A DNA stretch of 64,000 bases from Acanthaster planci (taxonomy: Eukaryota > Echinodermata > Asteroidea > Valvatida > Acanthasteridae), in the NCBI RefSeq assembly GCF_001949145.1, contig NW_019091368.1, positions 2,851,883 through 2,915,882 on the forward strand, given 5' to 3'. The notes under the pieces were generated by a model, which ran no database searches, was not told the DNA's origin, and saw only the letters and a list, made by a program, of their open reading frames with translations. Shown in pieces: positions 54,470 to 64,000 of the stretch. The first letter of the stretch is position 1; each line of letters starts with the position of its first letter. The position numbers and the translations under genes are program-made.

Positions 54470-55246
54470 AATTTTAATACAATTACATGTAGTTTACTTT
54501 CGCCTTTGAACACAATACCCTCTGTTTTCCCGTGCAATTATTTATAGCGGTCAATTCTTTCAGTGTTTGGCTTGTGTCCTTAAAGATGCAAAATTGTACC
54601 AATTTGATAAAGTATTTATAAACAGGTCACTTTAAGTTGTGTTTCCAGGTCGATTCAGCCTTTTCTGCTACTTTCCGAGCAGGTTACCCAATAAGGGGTT
54701 AAAATGTTTAAATAGAGAATGAAAGAAATGGTAAGATCAGTTCTACCTAGCAAGCACTTCATTCGAGTCACTAAGATTTCAAGTTTTCAATATTTAAATT
54801 TTAGAATGTTCAATGTAAGGCCTATTTGCTCCGGTGAGAAACTTCACGCTCGCCGAGGAGAAATTTGACTGTTTGTGGGCACAAATTTTCAGAGCGTTTC
54901 AAAATTTTATCTTTGTTTCGTCCTGGACGCTGACATCTCCGTTGAAGCGTACAGTTTTATAGTACGGACAAATCAAAGTAGAATTACGGTATATTACTAT
55001 ACACATTTGCAGACACAATAGTTTTTTGTAAATAATACTATAACATAAAAGTGTGTATCTAATTGATAACAAAGGCGACCTTGTGTATCCTGTGCTTTGC
55101 CATCGCCAGACCAATAAAAGGATTGCTTTTAAATTAGTTCTCAGTATAAAAAAATATAGATCAAAGTGCAAGGTTCCGGTAATGACCTTTCAAAACGGCA
55201 GGGACGACACTGAACCACTCAGGAGAATTCTTGTGTGAATCAATAA

Positions 55247-55395
55247 TACGGGCGTTTCACACAATAGTGCGCCTCCTGGAGTTTGCAACGCCGACCCAAT
55301 GCGCGTTTGGAAAGGGTCGACATATTTCGCGCATTGTGACTTGCCAACGCGTTGTAAACTCGTAGAGGCGCTCTACATACTATGAATCGCCCGTA
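55247..55395. mobile_element. MITE-like element E with TA ends
   Basis: TACGGGCGTTTCACAC on the left pairs with TATGAATCGCCCGTA on the right. Further inward, GCGCCTCC and GAGGCGC pair, as do GTTTGCAACGC and GCGTTGTAAAC. A third inverted pair (CAATGCGCG and CGCGCATTG) lies in the centre. Both ends carry TA, the usual target duplication of Tc1/mariner-type elements. No open frame. Confidence 0.7.
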
Positions 55396-56040
55396 TCCGG
55401 TTCTTAAGGAAGCGTATATAGGACATGACTGAAAAAAATGGCGAAATACAAATCGGCCAGGGCGAAATACTAATCCGCCCGGGCGAAATAGGTTCGTAAG
55501 TGAATTCGTCAGAAAGGTGGATGCGTAACCCTACGTGCAGTGACGTGTGCAATGGGTGTGGTTTAAACTGAAGTGACGTCACACGAACCGGGTGAATAAA
55601 CAGTATGTTTCTGCGGATATGTCATTTTTTGTATGAGCACAGACAACATTGCAAAACATACGGAATCGGTTAATAAATGGTGATTCGGTGTCACTTGTGC
55701 TTGTTAAATCGCCACACCAACAGAAGGACGGTTGTGGATTTGTGTAAGTGGAAGTAATGATAAGAGTTGCCAGCAGTTTTGACAGGGAAGTGTTTCTACA
55801 GCTCTTGCAATAATACGTTTGTAACAATGTGAAAATCAAGGTCCGTTAAGCAGCAAAGATTTTATTTGATATTTTCAGGTCACGAACACACCCGGCTTGT
55901 CGCAGGTTTCCTAACTTTAGATCTAAATCAAACTTACCGTCATTAGACACTAATTGTTTTTATGACGACAGCACCAATGTTTCAAGACTTTCAAGACTTT
56001 TAAAGACTTTCATGAGGTGACAGATTTAAGTCAAGCTTTA

Positions 56041-56295
56041 TTAAGGCAATGTATTAACAAGCAACTTTTCACATTTTGTGCAATGGAAAAATTGTGTCAT
56101 TTGGTGACAGATGGAACAGAGTTTCCCAATGTACGAATGTGAAACTCTCATTGTGTTGCAGAGTGCCTGGTTAAACCTTTCTATCATCTGCCCCATATGA
56201 AAAAAGGGTACCTGGAAAAATGGAACTTCTCTCAGACGGGTAGGGGGGCTACTTCCATTTCCCATGAAATGGAAGCTCTATTTGGCCGTATGATG
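56041..56295 (-). repeat. Array 3' flank, copy B
   Basis: TTTGGTGACAGATGGAA, TACGAATGTGAAACT and the CCATGAAATGGAAGCTCTA end recur downstream of copies C and D at the same distance (about 130-390 bp after the stop). It marks the duplicated block rather than a gene. Confidence 0.65.
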
Positions 56296-56421
56296 AGACA
56301 TGATTTTAGTGACGCATGATCTACCCATCAAATTGATGACTCGTGGGGATTTATTCAGGTGTCGCATAAGTGTTAATTCATTACAACTAAAGAGTGAGCG
56401 CCTCCGTCTTGAAAGAACAAG

Positions 56422-57325
56422 TCACAGGTTGGTTCCAACGTTTCTTTCATTGGCCAAGGTCTCCATGATAGTGCTGCACCGTTCAGCTGGACTTACTACA
56501 GTGGGAGAGGTGACTTCCAGTTTGGGTTGGCTTTTGCAACGGAATGTCTGGATGAATGCGGCACAGTAAGTTCTGTTCGTGATGTCGTAAATCAGCGGAT
56601 TAATCATCGAGTTAAAATACTCGCCATGGATATCCACCTTGCATTTCTTCCAAAGCTGAACTGTAGAGGATCAGGAATACGAGCCATCGAACAGATCCAG
56701 CCAACCTGGCTGAAGATTGGGGTCCTTTTTGGCTAGGCAGTTGTTGCCAGTTCGGTTGTTGGGGGGTTAGCTTGATGCACACGTCAATAAACCTCTGCGC
56801 AATGGTACCCATCCGTCCCATTGTTGTTGATAGAGTCAATGAGAAATTCGTTCAGCCACGAAATTTTAATTACTCTGAAAGTTTGTCTCCAAAACAAACT
56901 ATAAGATGTTTCACAGGATAGTACAGGTCGATCGAGGTACCTCTCAAAGGACACCGTGGTAACCAGGGCAATGGAGGCAAAGTACCCAATGTTCATTCTA
57001 GCAACAAAACTGATACACTGTGCAAAAAGTTGAAATGGGATCATGCTTACCCAAAGGAAAAACTGTGAAACGCCATACCTCACAAGTAAATTCTGAAGTC
57101 AGGTGGAAAAGCGACTGCCATGCAAGTCTGCCAGGGGAACACAGATCAGGATAAAAAGAAAAATCAGGTTTTTGATGATGCCAAGAAACCAGATAATTTG
57201 ATTGATGATGATTATAACGGGGATGTCTGCTGCCCTAAATAGCCACTCCGCAAGAGCCTCCTGGTTGATATTGACGGTACTTAATCTTGTTCACGGCACC
57301 TACCGGACGATAGGCAAGTCTCATG
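56422..57325 (-). pseudogene. Rhodopsin-class GPCR pseudogene, array copy B
   Basis: Related to copies A and C but broken. Pieces in order: N-terminal NINQEALAEWLF followed by TM1; the TM2 region shifted; TM3 with C retained (AQCISF) and SFERYL intact; TM4 in shifted frames (ending LSTTMGRMGTI against LSTMMRRTVPI in copy C). ECL2 and most of TM5 are deleted. An ICL3 remnant and the TM6-7 region (GWICSMARIPDPL) follow, then a TM7 end in another frame with NPLIY and NRTYCAAF preserved. Several frameshifts and a roughly 200-bp deletion rule out a receptor. Mobile-element-like sequence lies upstream (57540-57700). Confidence 0.85.
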
Positions 57326-57539
57326 GTTTTTAAGTTTACGTTGCAACCACCCGATCTGACCTTCTACCGCTGTAAACAAACGAGTCTTTGCAGAGAAATG
57401 CCCATGTTCGCAACGGGCCCAAAGATGTTCTGGTAGCACCTCATCGATAACGCGTCGAAGGTAGCTTTAGTCCTTAAATAAAATACACTTCTAGGCTACA
57501 ATGTTTGGAAAGTAAACCTTTTAAAATCGGTCTTTTCAA

Positions 57540-57700
57540 CAACAAAAGACCTGAAAAAAGAAAAAAGTAAGAAAAAAACACCCTCTGGGATTCGAAACAA
57601 GGACTCCTAAAGTACTCATGCCCTTTTCCAAGAGCTTGTGAAATTGCTACCCAGACCAAGCTGAGGGTTTCCAATCGAACGCGCAATTCTGTTGAGATCT
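57540..57700 (-). mobile_element. Possible tRNA-derived SINE upstream of copy B
   Basis: On the minus strand, GTTTCGAATCCC is a good B-box/T-loop word and is followed by GAGGGTG and a T run that could end Pol III transcription. A TAGC-containing A-box-like stretch lies upstream of it. Part of the 5' side also resembles sequence upstream of copy C (61773-61845), so it may belong to the duplicated block. Confidence 0.4.
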
Positions 57701-57783
57701 TCATTTAAAGGCAGGGCTCTCGTGGATCATAATGTATCACGTTCCCCTGTCAAATGAAATCTATTTTCTCAGTCAGATGCTTG

Positions 57784-57822
57784 TATGCTGCACCACGATT
57801 TACTTGTGCCGACGGCCGTGAC
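57784..57822 (-). promoter_or_regulatory. Conserved upstream segment, copy B
   Basis: TATGCTGCACCACGATT, then GTGCCGACGGCCGTGACC, matching the segments upstream of copies A and C. Confidence 0.4.
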
Positions 57823-60240
57823 CGTTCCAGCATTGTGGTCAATTATAGAAAGGCCTTAAAAGAGCATTTATTTACAAACGACTACTTTCAGTGCCCCGAA
57901 ACCCATAAAACAAGAAACCAAAATGTAAAGACTTTTTTGGGGGGGGATAGGTGGTTCAAAGTGTTTCATTTCATCTCCATAAATGATTTACTAAATGTAA
58001 ATTAAATGGACTGGAGACTTGCATACATCTCGATCATCAGGAAAAGGCAAAAGGTTTTACTAGACCTCGAATACACAGTCCTCTGACGCTTGACTTTGTG
58101 TGCAACATAATATAATAATTGGTTTATTCAACACTTCTTTCACGAATCAGTAAAAGCAACCAGAAATCAACAGAGGGCGCTTTGTAATGCAATGAAAAAA
58201 GGTGCAGTAAACTTATTCAATCCCCACTTAAATTAAAAAAATAGTGTAAATCAGCAAAGTCTGGGCCTCAAAAACATGCAAACCGATACCACTGGAGTTT
58301 CGCAAACAAAAATCGAATAATTGTCTTGACCCTAGTCTTTCCATTTCTTTTCAATTTCGGTGTGTTAGCCGATTACGTTTTTAATGAGTCACGCAAAACA
58401 ACCTTACCCCCAAAAAAGTGAAAGTTCCAAAGCCCGCTCGAGGCCATTTCTTTTTTGAATGGCTTCCCTCTGCTTTCTCGGGCAATGAGGACCGTTTCCT
58501 ATCGGTAGTTTTATCAACTCTGTGCTTGGATGGACGCCCCCAATCCCAAGGCGTTGACCCTGGCCTATATTTGTACAATCCTTCCATCTTTTCGGCCAAA
58601 CAATCCCCTTTCTCAAAGAAAATGGTGCACTTTTTATGTTTATGGCAACAGCAGAAACTTTTACTTAAATTAAATGCACTTCACCCTGAAAGAGACAGAA
58701 GTGCTATGAAGCCAAGCGTGCGCAGTGATGAGGGTATCCAAGGGCTTCTTGCGCGGCCGAACTATCGTGATTCTCGCATCAGTAAATTGCCAAGATTAGC
58801 AAATCCCGGTGTGTACATCTATCTGGGAGGATTTTGCTCCGCACCACCAATCAGTAAGCACTATTGTCTTTACATGGTATCATGCCTCGTGTGGTTACCA
58901 GATCTGATGAATTTCTTTCGATTCAAAGCTGCATTATCAGCAACTGTCACGTGACGAAAACCAGAGGAATTCCTCCATTTTTCGAAAATATCTGAAATTA
59001 TGCCAAACTCGTTGGCGTGAACATTGGGATTGCTGAAAGCCGACGGAAATAGGACCCTCTTCCGGTCATTCAGAGGGCTCTCTCGGCAAAATGAGCATTT
59101 TGAGTGAACAGTTTGTCCGATTTTCATACATTTGTCCGATTTTTTCGTCCTCTGGTGAGGGGACGTCTCTACCTGTCCAGGTTTGTTACAAGGAACATGC
59201 CTTTCATTGTGTTCAAATAACATTCCTCACCAGTGGCTCCTGTTCAGTGAATGATTCAAACTTGCCCATTTGGCCTGCTCAAGGACAGGCATTAATTATC
59301 CATGAACGTAAAACGGATTGGTAGTAGCCAATAACCGTGTCAAGCATAATAGATGACCATGCTTAAAGTATGCCATATTTGTCTTATATGGGAATAAAAG
59401 AAGTAAAGTTCTTTCTCTTTCACTGTAATTTTGTTGAACCCTTCGCTCCGGCCAGCTCTTAACGAGACAGCAAAATGGAGAAAACCATTTTCATTAGTAG
59501 TGAGAGTGTCATTTCTACTGGTAATCATTGTCATTCTTTACAGTGGAAAAATACGGTATGATAGAGGAGAGCTTTAAGCTGTTTGTTAATATTTACATTT
59601 TCGTAGTTGTTTCCAAATACCTATAGAGGTGATTATTTCTTGGTATACTGCTTAAAAGTCAAGAGTAACTTTGCGCTTCCAATAGGATAACGATTGTTGA
59701 TCTTCAATCTATTTCATCACATGGATTTGTAAATGCTTTAAGTTTTATGACATCCACAATTCTGCGACCAGAATTAGAGGTCATTACTGCCTCGCTCGTG
59801 AAAGGCTAAGTGGTACGAAAGGTTTCATGCCTCTTGAGTTTTTGATCATACCGATCATAAGTTCTACTATGATCTCAACGGTTGTAACTTGGCAAAATGC
59901 ACACTTGTATCCAGTTCAAGAACACGTGCATTAGTAGCAGTGTCACTGCTGCACTGGCAACTCCTCAAACCAAAATGTTTACACCTTTGTTGGCAAGGCG
60001 AAGTCTGTGACTTAAAAGACATACATAATCGTCAAATTCAAACTTCTAACTAGTTGTTTGACCTACTTCTGAAAGATATTTGTCACGATGCTAGCATTTC
60101 ATGTTATTTTTCAAAACCTTTATAGTTTTCGGCTGCATTTACACAAATAGAAAGTATTACACTTCAGAGATAATGAATGCAGTAGTGATCAGAATTTCGC
60201 GAGGTGACAGATGTACTGAAGCTTAATTAATTCATGCATT

Positions 60241-60470
60241 TTATGAATGAGCAACGTTACACATTTGTGTAAATGGAAAGAATGTTTTCATTTGGTGACA
60301 AATGGAATACATGTAGAACTTTCCTTTGCATAAATATGAAACTTTCATTGTTTTATACATTGCCTGAAAATATCTGAATATCTGAATGATTTTCTGCATC
60401 ATCTGGATAAATACTAGTCTCAAAATTTATCGCTCATTGGAATATAACTTCCCTTTACTAGACGTTTGAC
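60241..60470 (-). repeat. Array 3' flank, copy C
   Basis: CATTTGGTGACAAATGGAAT and TATGAAACTTTCATTG align with the flanks at 56041-56295 and 62730-62945, at the same distance from the gene end. Confidence 0.65.
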
Positions 60471-60620
60471 TTTTCCATTGCTGACAATTCATGTAACGGA
60501 ATGAATAATTCAGTGACACATCGTCAACCCATCTATCTGACAAAAAGTCTAGGCAGGCATTCTATAAATGTACACCAAATCTGTATTTTGTGTACATAAA
60601 CCCCTTGAATAAACTATAAG

Positions 60621-61730
60621 TCAGAGTTTGGTTTCATCGTTTCCGTCAATTGCACATTCTGCATCAGGAGGGGTATACTGCTGTCTCGGTTGACCTTTGC
60701 AGCGAAAACTCTGGCTAAATGCGGCACGGTATGTCCTGTTCATGATACCATAAATTAACGGATTAATTGCCGTGTTACAAAGTTCAGGGACTATGGCTAT
60801 CCATGCTCTATTCCTTCCAAAGATGGATTCAAGAGGATCAGGTATCTGAGCCATCAAACAGATCCACCAAGCCAGGCTGACGACACGGTACGGGAACTGG
60901 CATAAGAAGAACACGACACCATTTACGATCAGCATTTTGGCAACTTGATTTCGGAGTTGGATGGCATTGGGGTCATTACTTACTAGTCCATTGTCACCAG
61001 TGCGTTTGTTGAGAGTCAGTATGATGCGCACATACATACAAGTATTAGCAAACATCGCAATAAGCCAGGGAACATTCAGCAATGGCTCAATAAGGTATGG
61101 TACCCAGTGTGCTGGAGGGTCAAAGTATGCTATGGTTGATGGATAGCCTTGGTATACGTCGTCATCAGGCCAACGTAGACATTTTAAAATAGGAACTGTC
61201 CTTCTCATCATTGTTGAAAGAGAAAACAGGAATCCCACCAGCCAGCAGATGGCGACCATTCTGTGGGTTCGTCTGCGTCCACGATAATTAAGATGTTTCA
61301 CAGGATGGCACAAAGCCAGGTATCTCTCGAAGGACACCATAGTGACCAGTGCAATAGAGGCAAAGTAGCCAAGGTTAATGATGGTATTAAAAGAAACGTG
61401 CTGAGCAGAAGACGACAATGGATCATGTTGAACTAAAGGGGAAACGGCGTACCGCCATACCTCAAGGAAAGATTCTAAATTCAGGAAGAGAAGATCAGCG
61501 ACTGCCAAATTTGCCAGGTATATGTTGATGTCTGTTCTCAGCGAAGGAACACGGAACAAGACAAAAAGAAAACTTAAGTTGTTGAGGATCCCAAGACACC
61601 ATATAATTGGTATGATGATGGTTATCATGAAGGTGTCTGTTGTTGTAAATAGCCACTCAGAAACAGTCTCCTGGCTGATATTGATGGTATCTTGTTCAAC
61701 GCACTCACCAGACGATACAACAGATCCCAT
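60621..61730 (-). CDS. Rhodopsin-class GPCR, array copy C, intact and intronless
   Basis: A 369-residue receptor, clearly a paralogue of copy A over its whole length (shared PIIWCL, WRYAVSP, GYFASIALVTM, SFERYL, PLLNVPWLIAM, NPLIYG). TM layout as in A: N51, D79, ERY at 135-137, W163, F274-C277-P280, NPLIY at 323-327, tail C344. A sequon (NIS, about 17) lies in the N-terminus. Odd point: the TM3 cysteine at 111 is histidine (CAC codon) and the second ECL2 cysteine at 203 is phenylalanine, while C184 stays. The usual extracellular disulfide therefore cannot form in the normal way. The frame is otherwise open and all signature motifs remain, so I call it a gene. The ligand is unknown. Confidence 0.9.
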   Translation of the reverse strand: MGSVVSSGECVEQDTINISQETVSEWLFTTTDTFMITIIIPIIWCLGILNNLSFLFVLFRVPSLRTDINIYLANLAVADLLFLNLESFLEVWRYAVSPLVQHDPLSSSAQHVSFNTIINLGYFASIALVTMVSFERYLALCHPVKHLNYRGRRRTHRMVAICWLVGFLFSLSTMMRRTVPILKCLRWPDDDVYQGYPSTIAYFDPPAHWVPYLIEPLLNVPWLIAMFANTCMYVRIILTLNKRTGDNGLVSNDPNAIQLRNQVAKMLIVNGVVFFLCQFPYRVVSLAWWICLMAQIPDPLESIFGRNRAWIAIVPELCNTAINPLIYGIMNRTYRAAFSQSFRCKGQPRQQYTPPDAECAIDGNDETKL

Positions 61731-62036
61731 GATTGCCAGTTTGCGCTAAAGGACTTTCCACGAAAAGTAACCAACCTGTGAGATCGCTACGCAAGCTAAG
61801 GATCGTCAATCCTAGGGTTGCATGCACAATTCCGTTTTGAGATCCGCGTTCGCACAGAGGCCCTTGCTGACGTGTAAGGTGAAAGCTCGACAATCCACTC
61901 TTCCAGGATCATAGGATCCAAGCAAAACAGAGAGAGCGTACTACTACAAGTTATCTTGCTGACTAAGTTAAGTGATGCTAGGCCTGTCCTTTTAACTACA
62001 CCTAATTGTTTGCCATAATTTGCCAACCTGTCAACC

Positions 62037-62079
62037 ATGCTGCATGCTGATAACTGTGATCGTGTCGGCAGTGTCATCA
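62037..62079 (-). promoter_or_regulatory. Conserved upstream segment, copy C
   Basis: CATGCTGCATGCTGATAAC, then GATCGTGTCGGCAGTGTC. About 310 bp upstream of the copy C start. It aligns to the segments upstream of A and B. Confidence 0.4.
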
Positions 62080-62729
62080 ATTTTGACAAGGCTGTAGTAG
62101 GATGGTAATGTGTCTGAGTACTTCTAAAATAAATGATTAACTACACAGCAGTCAATTCCAGCGCCCTCAAAAGTCCATAAAACAAGGGGAAGAATTAATA
62201 AATGATTTACCACGAGAAATTTGAATTGAATTTTGATGTGACGAAAACGGAATAAGTTTTTACTTGACGTTTTCCAGATATAAATGCACCATGCTTGCAG
62301 CTGGCTTCAGAGAGTGCAGAGTATCAGCAGATTCAAATTAAAGATTAAATTAACTCTTGAAGTTGTCACTTTTCTTGCACTGATTGAAAGTTAACAGAGA
62401 AATTGTACTTCAGTGAGAGATAAGAAATTTGTGACCTGAAATGTACTTCATTGCGTAATTGTCTATGTTAGGACATTCCCGTTTTGTTCCTATCTGCAGA
62501 AATTAAAGTACGGTTACGTTAATTCTTCCCAAGCTTAGTCTCTAAATGTCATTTATCGAATTCACACTTTTTAATACGTAGTTGGACCCACAGCTAAAAG
62601 GTTTTGTTACATAATCAGTATTCTGCAGCACTTTGAACTCGATATATAACATTGGACAGCTAATGAATGACAGCAGTGGTGATCATGTACTCAAACCGTT
62701 TTCATGGACGGCCTGTCGTTTCAATCCTA

Positions 62730-62945
62730 GCAGAATCTTTCTCAAAGGCAAATGATTTCATTTGATTACAGATGGAATGGAAGTTTCCTGTATACGAATA
62801 TGAAACTGTCTTTGTATAATTATATTGCATCATCTTCAGATGTGCCAGAAAAATCATACCTGAACAAATGGAACTTCCATCGGATAAGCATTTCCATTTT
62901 CCAAATTCCATGAAACCAAAGCTCTACTTTTCCCTGTGATGTAAT
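62730..62945 (-). repeat. Array 3' flank, copy D
   Basis: CATTTGATTACAGATGGAAT, TACGAATATGAAACT and TCCATGAAACCAAAGCTCTA align with the copy B and C flanks. Confidence 0.65.
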
Positions 62946-63065
62946 AATGGTTATTTAGGTGACATGATCAAACCTCCAAGACCGATCTTGGGAATTTATT
63001 CGGGCGTTGTGTAAGTGTTAATTAACTACACCCCCCCCCTGTGCACCCCACTCTCGAAAGTCGAT

Positions 63066-63808
63066 TCACAGGTTGATTTCAACGCTTCCTTTCTTGGCCG
63101 GGGTCTCCATAATAGTGCTGCACTGTTCAGCTCGACTAACATCGATAATTTGCCGTCTGGGTTGACCTTAATAGGGGAATGTCTGGATGAATGCGGCACG
63201 GTAAGTTCTGGTCGTGCTACCGTAAACCAGTGAATAAATCATTGAGTTAAAGTACTCGGGGACCGAGGATACCCATCTTACATTCCTTCCAAAGAGGGAT
63301 TAGAGGATCAGGAATCTGAGCCATCAAGCAGCTCCAGCCAGCTAGGCTGAAGATAGAGTACGTGCGGTCAATGCCATAGGATAAACACGGCACCAACAAC
63401 CAGCTTTTGACCATTTTGTTTCGTACTTGAATGGCATTGGGGTCACTGTTGTCAAAGCTTTGGTCACCAGTGCGTTTGTTGAGAGCCAGAATGATGCGCA
63501 CGTACATGTAAGCGTACTTTCGCAATAAGCCAGGGAACATTCAGCAATGGCTCAGTGAGGTATCGTACTCAGGGAGGGGCAAAGTGTACTATGGTTAATG
63601 GACAGTCTTGGTACGCCTATGCGCTGTCACCAGGCCAAAGCAGACATTCTATATGGGAACTGTCTACCCCATTATTGTTTGAAATAGAAAACACGAATCC
63701 CATCAGCCAGCAGTTTTATGGGATGGCACAGAGGGAGGTATACCTCTCAAAGGACACCATGGTAACCAGTGCATTGGAGGTATAGTAGCCAGTGTTCAGT
63801 AGTAGTTT
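63066..63808 (-). pseudogene. Rhodopsin-class GPCR pseudogene, array copy D, 5'-truncated
   Basis: Homology starts abruptly in TM3 (NTGYYTSNALVTMVSFERY) near 63808, so the N-terminus, TM1 and TM2 are absent. A deletion removes the second intracellular loop and part of TM4. The ECL2 remnant keeps ECLLWP. TM5 is present in part (PLLNVPWLIA), and the ICL3 sequence (LALNKRTGDQ) lies in a different frame. TM6 is shifted. The TM7 motif is changed from NPLIY to YSLVY, and a stop codon interrupts the tail just before GQPRRQ. Clearly not functional. Confidence 0.85.
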
Positions 63809-64000
63809 TATCCTAATGAAATTATATCACACAGCAGTCAATATTTGACACTGTATGTGTATGCATATAGGCACGAAAGACAGGTGTCATATGTATCGCA
63901 ACAGTCCATCTCTGCACGTCAACTCTTGTGCCTTTCTATATTACACATATGAACTGGCAGTGAAGTCTTTTGTGCAGGGCTGGGCGCCCTTAAGGACTAT
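63809..64000. other. Right edge, no feature seen
   Basis: No GPCR similarity remains beyond about 63808 and nothing else is recognised. Confidence 0.5.

Larger units (their letters stand above)
54078..56421. other. Spacer between GPCR copies A and B
   Basis: No gene seen. It holds the upstream region of copy A, including a segment (54424-54469) that recurs upstream of copies B and C. It also holds a MITE-like element (55247-55395) and the downstream flank of copy B (56041-56295). Three closely spaced GGCGAAATA words occur near 55440-55492. Confidence 0.5.
57326..60620. other. Spacer between GPCR copies B and C
   Basis: No gene seen. It contains a tRNA-like element (57540-57700), the conserved upstream segment of copy B (57784-57822) and the downstream flank of copy C (60241-60470). 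The longest open frame (58418-58954, +) resembles no protein I know. Confidence 0.5.
61731..63065. other. Spacer between GPCR copies C and D
   Basis: No gene seen. It contains the upstream region of copy C, with the conserved segment at 62037-62079, and the downstream flank of copy D (62730-62945). Confidence 0.5.

Noticed and set aside
58418-58954. 178-codon open frame on the plus strand between GPCR copies
   Set aside because: No recognisable domain, and the region sits in repeat-rich spacer; probably chance.

Overview
The window is nuclear DNA of an animal. It has interrupted genes with GT-AG introns, AT-rich noncoding DNA full of short inverted-repeat elements and SINE-like pieces, and two assembly gaps (388-1341 and 24010-24824). 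The gene content (a KLF15-type factor, two cilium/flagellum proteins and a cluster of intronless rhodopsin-class GPCRs) and the very frequent word TAGGCCTA suggest a marine invertebrate deuterostome. An ambulacrarian (echinoderm or hemichordate) is my best guess. This is inference; no rRNA or mitochondrial marker is present.

Layout. 1-11338: no gene recognised; it holds a 154-bp tandem duplication and a ~300-bp fold-back element. 11339-12502 (-): a KLF15-like zinc-finger factor in one uninterrupted coding exon. 12503-17021: intergenic, with MEF2- and GATA-like sites close upstream of the KLF15 gene. 17022-31339 (-): CFAP100 (CCDC37), reconstructed as 16 coding exons and 607 codons with continuous phase, plus a candidate noncoding first exon and an RFX X-box-like site at 31976-31989. 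33898-47871 (-): a CFAP92-like (KIAA1257/DUF4550) gene, reconstructed as 20 coding exons and 1463 codons. 47872-52931: intergenic. 52932-63808 (-): a tandem array of four related GPCR copies, alternating intact (52932-54077), broken (56422-57325), intact (60621-61730), broken (63066-63808).

How it fits together. CFAP100 belongs to the axonemal complex that tethers inner-arm dynein f/I1. CFAP92 homologues sit in the central apparatus. The two genes lie head to tail with about 2.6 kb between coding regions, and both have X-box-like sites upstream, as expected for co-regulated ciliary genes. From memory, KLF15 and CFAP100 are neighbours in human 3q21.3 and CFAP92 lies in the same band, so this looks like retained ancient linkage. 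The GPCR array is a young local expansion: coding regions and both flanks were duplicated together, and half the copies have decayed. It resembles the lineage-specific intronless receptor expansions reported in echinoderms.

The introns of the two ciliary genes hold most of the short mobile elements seen: five copies of one inverted-repeat family, two of another, a tRNA-derived SINE and a 41-bp minisatellite that contains the second gap. All exon boundaries were read by hand from splice signals, reading phase and protein similarity. They have not been checked against transcripts.
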